Below are positions 47,892 to 51,141 of a stretch of DNA of 51,141 nucleotides, piece after piece. The DNA comes from Kiritimatiellia bacterium (GTDB lineage Bacteria; Verrucomicrobiota; Kiritimatiellia; RFP12; UBA1067). Under the pieces are notes generated by a model that was given only the letters and a program-made list of their open reading frames with translations, searched no databases and was not told where the DNA came from. A program made the position numbers and the translations under genes. Each line of letters begins with the position of its first letter. Within the stretch, counting starts at the first letter, position 1. The stretch covers positions 1-51,141 of the forward strand of contig JAEDKA010000024.1 in assembly GCA_016296065.1 (NCBI GenBank), read 5' to 3'.

Positions 47892-48029
47892 GTGCGCAGG
47901 CATTTTGGTCCGGAAGTTATTGAGTCGATATATGCCAGGTGTCTGGAGCAGGCATTGAAGGTTGCGGGGCATGTCGTTGAGCGTGAGAAGACGGTGACGA
48001 AGGGCCTGAAAGTGGTGGGTGACTCTAGG
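47892..48029 (+). pseudogene. Truncated GxxExxY-family gene
   Basis: About 46 codons match the start of GxxExxY proteins: FGPEVIESIYARCLEQAL (the G-x-x-E-x-x-Y pattern here is G-P-E-V-I-E-S-I-Y) and GHVVEREKTV. The normal first 15-20 residues and the last two thirds are missing. The frame then runs through unrelated DNA into the RHS fragment. The start is arbitrary (GTG at 47892). Confidence 0.6.
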
Positions 48030-48061
48030 ATGGTGGCGAAGCTCCGTCCCGCTGTCTTGAC

Positions 48062-48156
48062 GCGAACGATTCAGATTGTCGCCCGCATGACTGAGATGTC
48101 CACCGATCACCGTTTGACAGCCACAGGCGGGGGCGACGACAATCGGAATCGTCCGC
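48062..48156. repeat. Long imperfect inverted repeat between GxxExxY and RHS fragments
   Basis: Arm 1 (48062-48086) and arm 2 (48130-48156) match as inverted repeats. The core ACGATTCAGATTGTCG (48066-48081) pairs with CGACAATCGGAATCGT (48137-48152) at 15 of 16 positions. A further small hairpin, CCGCA/TGCGG, follows at 48153-48167. The stretch 48030-48230 holds no other recognisable gene. Confidence 0.6.
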
Positions 48157-48230
48157 AACTTCTGCGGTGTCTGCGACAAACATTCAGCAGGGCGAGTTCC
48201 TCGATTTTTTCTCACCCCCTCGGCAACAGC

Positions 48231-49286
48231 ACAAAGATTTGCTACAATACCTTCAACGCGCCCGTCAGCGTGACGGACGCAAACGGAATCGTGACGAAGT
48301 ACGCCTATAACGACGCGAGACTCGTAACCCGCATGGAACGCCTCGACGAAAGCGAGACGCTGACGTTTCGTGCCTTCATGTGCCACGCCGACGGCCAGCT
48401 CGCGAGTGCAAATTGCGGTTCTGCGGGAGGGACGCGCTCCGTCGCGTCCGAAACAGAAAACTTCCTCTGGGACGATCTTGCCCTGATCCAGCGCGGCGAC
48501 GAGCAGTTTATCAACGAGCCGCACGTCGGAGGTGGCAACCCGGTCGCATCCTCGAAGGGCACGTCCTACTTCAACGACGTGCTTGGCACGACCGTCGGCT
48601 CCAAGTCCAATGGCAAGTATTCCGCCGCCGCCCTCACGGCCTTCGGCGAAGACTTAACCGTCCACTCTCCAACTCCAACTCAAAACTCCAACTTTTTCAC
48701 TGGGAAACCGTTCGTCGAAGGCCTCGGCCACACCTTCCTCATGCGCAACTACCGTGCTTCGCTCTCCAAGTGGCAAACTGCCGATCCGATGGGCTATCCC
48801 GACGGGTGGAACCAGCTCGCGTATTGCGGGAATGGGGTCGCAAGGAAGGTAGACATCGTTGGATGTTGGGGCGCGAATGTCCATCATGATATTAATCAAA
48901 CATATTTGGAAAATCAAGAAATAGACCGACATGCATATAAATGGGGCAAGTTTTCTCTTGATGTACTAGGCAAGATGAATTCTGGTAGCGATTGGACAGA
49001 TAGCATATGGGCTGGGAATCAAAATGATGATAAGGCATATATGCATGCTATGTGTTCCGCATGGGAGGGGACAGCAGGAGCGAGATTGAGAAGGGAGCCG
49101 TATCTAAACGAGTTGGTCGTGAAGGCAAGGGCATTATCCGATTTGGCGCGGCAGATGTATAGCACAGGCAATGAGGCAGTGACAATTATAACTTACCGTA
49201 CCGGAGGGTTTCGAAATTATATTTATCAACAGATACGCGATGCATATATGCAAACCGTCTTGTATGTTCTTCGTCAGCCTGAATGA
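48231..49286 (+). CDS. RHS-repeat C-terminal fragment with variable tip (orphan polymorphic toxin-like cassette)
   Basis: About 351 codons. Residues from TKICYNTFNAPVSVTDANG onward match RHS/YD repeats. The RHS core signature follows: FTGKPFVEGLG, FLMRNYRASLSKWQTADPMGYPDGWNQLAYCGNG and VDIVGCWG. Full RHS proteins run to thousands of residues; the upstream portion is missing and no proper start is evident, so it is partial. After the core, about 137 residues of unrelated, AT-richer sequence (from about 48874) form a tip with NDDKAYMHAM and a Tyr-rich end. I do not recognise this tip; in polymorphic toxin systems it would be the toxic domain. A gene follows 6 bases later, the usual immunity position. 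Confidence 0.65.
   Translation, partial: TKICYNTFNAPVSVTDANGIVTKYAYNDARLVTRMERLDESETLTFRAFMCHADGQLASANCGSAGGTRSVASETENFLWDDLALIQRGDEQFINEPHVGGGNPVASSKGTSYFNDVLGTTVGSKSNGKYSAAALTAFGEDLTVHSPTPTQNSNFFTGKPFVEGLGHTFLMRNYRASLSKWQTADPMGYPDGWNQLAYCGNGVARKVDIVGCWGANVHHDINQTYLENQEIDRHAYKWGKFSLDVLGKMNSGSDWTDSIWAGNQNDDKAYMHAMCSAWEGTAGARLRREPYLNELVVKARALSDLARQMYSTGNEAVTIITYRTGGFRNYIYQQIRDAYMQTVLYVLRQPE
48667..48694 (+). repeat. CTCCAA-type short repeat, copy 2
   Basis: CTCCAACTCCAACTC then ACTCCAACTT matches the copy at 13374-13403 except for three central bases. Here it lies in frame within the RHS fragment and encodes Pro/Thr/Asn/Ser residues before FTGKP. Confidence 0.5.
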
Positions 49287-49292
49287 GGTGTT

Positions 49293-50579
49293 ATGAAAGG
49301 TTGCAGATATTTGATTGGGGCAATGTGCTCGGCGGCAGTCATAGGACTGGCACTTGCCATGACGTGCCGCGGACTTGGATTCGTCTATTCATCTGAGCAG
49401 TTTGCGTTCGAGCCTGGGCAGACTGAAATTCACGAGGGGCTCGAATATTATGTGACCGATGTCGGAGGAGGCAAGTACGCTGGCAAAGAGGGCGAAGTGC
49501 CTGTGTTCTTTTGCAAATACGGGAATATGGTTGCTGTGAATGTGGCGAGCCTCGAAAAACCATGGCTGTGGAAGACGGGCAACAAGGTTGTGGTTCTCAC
49601 GGGGGACGAAGGTGATTCGCCGCATAAGGCGCACAGCGAATGCCTGATCGTCGTCATGGATGCGGACGAGGGAGAGATGTCGGTGGCGCGACCGACCGCA
49701 GACGATGTCAAGGCCATTGGGAGCATGCGTCGCGTCAAAGTGAAAGATCATGTCGTTTCGTGCTACAACGAAGCTGATGAGTGCCATGAGATACGCGTAC
49801 AGGTGAGGCACAGGTGCAATGTGCTGGCGAGAATCTGGGGCAGACATCTGATAGCGTCTACGGTGAAACGCGCATGCTCGCAGAACGAAAGCAAATGCAA
49901 GAAATGGGTTGATCCTGCATCTGGGCTGGAGTGGATGTACGTTGAGCTGGTGGATGGCGTTATGATTGAAAACACGCCGACTCGCGGATGTGCCGTATCG
50001 CCAAAGCCTAGGGGTGTGGCAGTCATTCCCGAATATATCGACGGCAAGCCGGTAAGATGCATTGGAGACAATGTTATAGTCAACTGCGACGTTGCCACGG
50101 TTCGGATTCCGAAAACGGTTGAACGCTTTTCGGAGCGAGCTCCATTTTCGTTTACCAGCTACCGGTTGAGTCGCATAGAAGTGGATGAGGGGAACAGAAT
50201 GTTTCAAACGAGAGACGGCCTTCTTTATGACGTCACGGGAAAAGTGCTGCTGTGCGTCCCGCCCAGCGTGTCGGATGTCGAAATACCAGAAGGCGTTACC
50301 AATATTGCTGACAACGCATTTGATCATTGCTATCCCCTTGAGACTGTAACGATCCCTGCGAGCGTGGAAGTGCTTGGCGAATGGGTTTTCAATATGAGTA
50401 GCGTCAAGAAAGTGCGTTTCCTTGGGGATGCGCCAAGGGTCCCTACGGAAAAAGCGAAGGGCATATACTCCATGACCCCGACGGCCCTTACAACATATGC
50501 CCGCAAAGACGCGAAAGGCTGGCGGGTGAATGGCGAATTGCCTACGACGTGGTGTGGAAGACCTATTATATTTGAATGA
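49293..50579 (+). CDS. Secreted or anchored protein with C-terminal LRR_5 (BspA-like) repeats
   Basis: Encodes 428 residues. The N-terminal hydrophobic stretch (about 8-28) is a signal peptide or anchor. Residues 30-240 are not recognised and contain many Cys and Val. Residues about 250-410 resemble BspA-type LRR_5 repeats: GVAVIPEYIDGKPVRCIGDN, VATVRIPKTVERFSERAP, VEIPEGVTNIADNAFDHC and VTIPASVEVLGEWVF. GC content is lower than in the core genes. Its position 6 bases after the RHS tip would suit an immunity protein, but the size and LRR part are atypical, so it could equally be an unrelated surface protein. Confidence 0.6.
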   Translation: MKGCRYLIGAMCSAAVIGLALAMTCRGLGFVYSSEQFAFEPGQTEIHEGLEYYVTDVGGGKYAGKEGEVPVFFCKYGNMVAVNVASLEKPWLWKTGNKVVVLTGDEGDSPHKAHSECLIVVMDADEGEMSVARPTADDVKAIGSMRRVKVKDHVVSCYNEADECHEIRVQVRHRCNVLARIWGRHLIASTVKRACSQNESKCKKWVDPASGLEWMYVELVDGVMIENTPTRGCAVSPKPRGVAVIPEYIDGKPVRCIGDNVIVNCDVATVRIPKTVERFSERAPFSFTSYRLSRIEVDEGNRMFQTRDGLLYDVTGKVLLCVPPSVSDVEIPEGVTNIADNAFDHCYPLETVTIPASVEVLGEWVFNMSSVKKVRFLGDAPRVPTEKAKGIYSMTPTALTTYARKDAKGWRVNGELPTTWCGRPIIFE

Positions 50580-50831
50580 CATGAATATGATATGGTTCAA
50601 GTATGCTGCGCAGCAGAAGGTTGGCGCGTAGTGGAATTCGCTGTCGGTGATGTTGTCCGGCAGGGGTTCGGCTTCGCGAACCCCAACCACGCCGCCGCCG
50701 CGATCTGCGCGTTGTTCCCGTTCTGCTGGGGATGGGGCGGCTCACGGGTGCAACGAGATATTTATGGTGCGCCAAACGTCGCTGCATAGTCTATGTTGTC
50801 ATGTTTTGCGCTTCGCGGGACCACGAATCTT

Positions 50832-50862
50832 GGCAGGGGGTTGCGTCGCTCCGCGACGCAAC
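50832..50862. repeat. Palindromic repeat, copy 1
   Basis: GCAGGGGGTTGCGTCGCTCC is followed by the return arm CGACGCAA; the stem is TTGCGTCG (50841-50848) with CGACGCAA (50854-50861). The same 20-base left part recurs at 51087-51106. Confidence 0.6.
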
Positions 50863-50957
50863 AAGGAAGGGCGTGGAGCAGTTGACTAGAAAGTCATTTT
50901 CCATTCGCTTTTCTCGCGCGCTCCCGATTCTTTTGATTCTGTGCGATAGCTGCGAAT

Positions 50958-51050
50958 GTCCGTCGCGAGATGCGCCCGCGCCGAAGGCGTCGGGTTGGGT
51001 GAGCGCGTAGCGCGAACTGCGAAGCAGCCGCAAGGCCCCGCGCGACGGAC
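50958..51050. repeat. Multi-branched palindromic element
   Basis: A perfect 10-bp closing stem, GTCCGTCGCG (50958-50967) with CGCGACGGAC (51041-51050), encloses internal hairpins: one built on CCCG..GCC-GAA-GGC..CGGG (about 50974-50994) and one CTGC-GAA-GCAG (about 51017-51027). It could be a structured RNA or a mobile palindromic element. Confidence 0.45.
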
Positions 51051-51086
51051 CCCCTGTAGGGTGGCCCTGTAGTGAACGGATCGCTT

Positions 51087-51115
51087 GCAGGGGGTTGCGT
51101 CGCTCCGTCGACGCA
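51087..51115. repeat. Palindromic repeat, copy 2
   Basis: TGCGTCG (51096-51102) pairs with CGACGCA (51109-51115). The flank CAGGGGGT (51088-51095) is also the inverted partner of ACCCCCTG at 51049-51056, so it can join an alternative fold. Confidence 0.55.
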
Positions 51116-51141
51116 GGCGCAAACACATATACGCCAATATA

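Larger units (their letters stand above)
50580..51141. other. Non-coding, hairpin-rich end of window
   Basis: No convincing gene; the short open frames here have no recognisable content. The stretch holds a GGGGTTCG/CGAACCCC hairpin (50663-50684), two related TTGCGTCG-type hairpins (50841-50861 and 51096-51115) and a multi-branched palindromic block (50958-51050). Confidence 0.6.

Noticed and set aside
50592..50789. Possible 65-residue protein at the window end
   Set aside because: No ribosome-binding site and no recognisable motif; it overlaps hairpin repeats.
50991..51016. Possible integron attC-like site (GTTGGGT)
   Set aside because: GTTGGGT fits the GTTRRRY pattern, but no matching RYYYAAC partner or integrase is visible.

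Overview
This window is GC-rich bacterial chromosome from an anaerobic carbohydrate degrader, most probably a gut-type member of the Verrucomicrobiota (Kiritimatiellae or a close relative). That placement is an inference. It rests on secreted discoidin/beta-helix proteins ending in a choice-of-anchor Q-type motif, many large secreted glycosidases with no SusC/SusD pair, a sensor kinase with the repeated OB-like ectodomain I associate with Verrucomicrobia, RHS-type proteins, and anaerobe markers (FprA flavodiiron protein, LUD-domain protein, ferredoxin-rich redox genes). Most of the sequence is densely packed plus-strand genes, many joined by ATGA, GTGA or TTGA stop/start overlaps.

Layout. 1-6025: tRNA-Arg(CCG), a TrpB2-type beta-synthase, a secreted GH5, an orphan FecCD permease core, FprA and a metallophosphoesterase. 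6079-20448: a carbohydrate block with a GH36 alpha-galactosidase, a response regulator and histidine kinase, a discoidin/FN3/beta-helix surface protein, a 1262-residue clan GH-A-like glycosidase with a CBM9-like tail, a GH28-GH43 fusion, and a sugar isomerase-like protein. 20567-28836: housekeeping genes (ClpB without its N domain, RRM protein, RNase HII, AEC transporter, LUD protein, QueA, PAS-PAS protein, RluA-type synthase, SDR). 28850-32776 (minus): a secreted M4 metallopeptidase. 33017-35756: a redox operon of Tat-type aldo/keto reductase, NapH-like membrane ferredoxin and NapG-like Tat ferredoxin. 35851-47406: DUF177-rpmF-plsX-leuS, an isoleucine-rich leader peptide ahead of an XRE-cupin-acyl-CoA synthetase fusion, argS, tRNA-Ser(CGA), tRNA-Gly(CCC), recN and a divergent AroB-like protein. 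47420-51141: an accessory end with a DUF486 protein, a broken GxxExxY gene, an orphan RHS C-terminal cassette with an AT-richer tip, a small secreted LRR_5-like protein, and about 560 bases of hairpin-rich non-coding DNA.

Regulation. Many mRNA promoters share a T-tract followed by GGTATAAT or a close variant only 7-10 bases before the start codon, with no clear -35 box. This suggests leaderless or near-leaderless transcripts. Stable-RNA promoters instead have proper TTGAC(A/G) -35 boxes. The strongest candidate for an undescribed system is at 40307-40510: a 24-codon leader ORF with six ATT (Ile) codons within eight, followed by two mutually exclusive RNA pairings, upstream of an acyl-CoA synthetase that carries its own HTH and cupin domains. 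It reads like an isoleucine attenuator, possibly controlling activation of a branched-chain acid.
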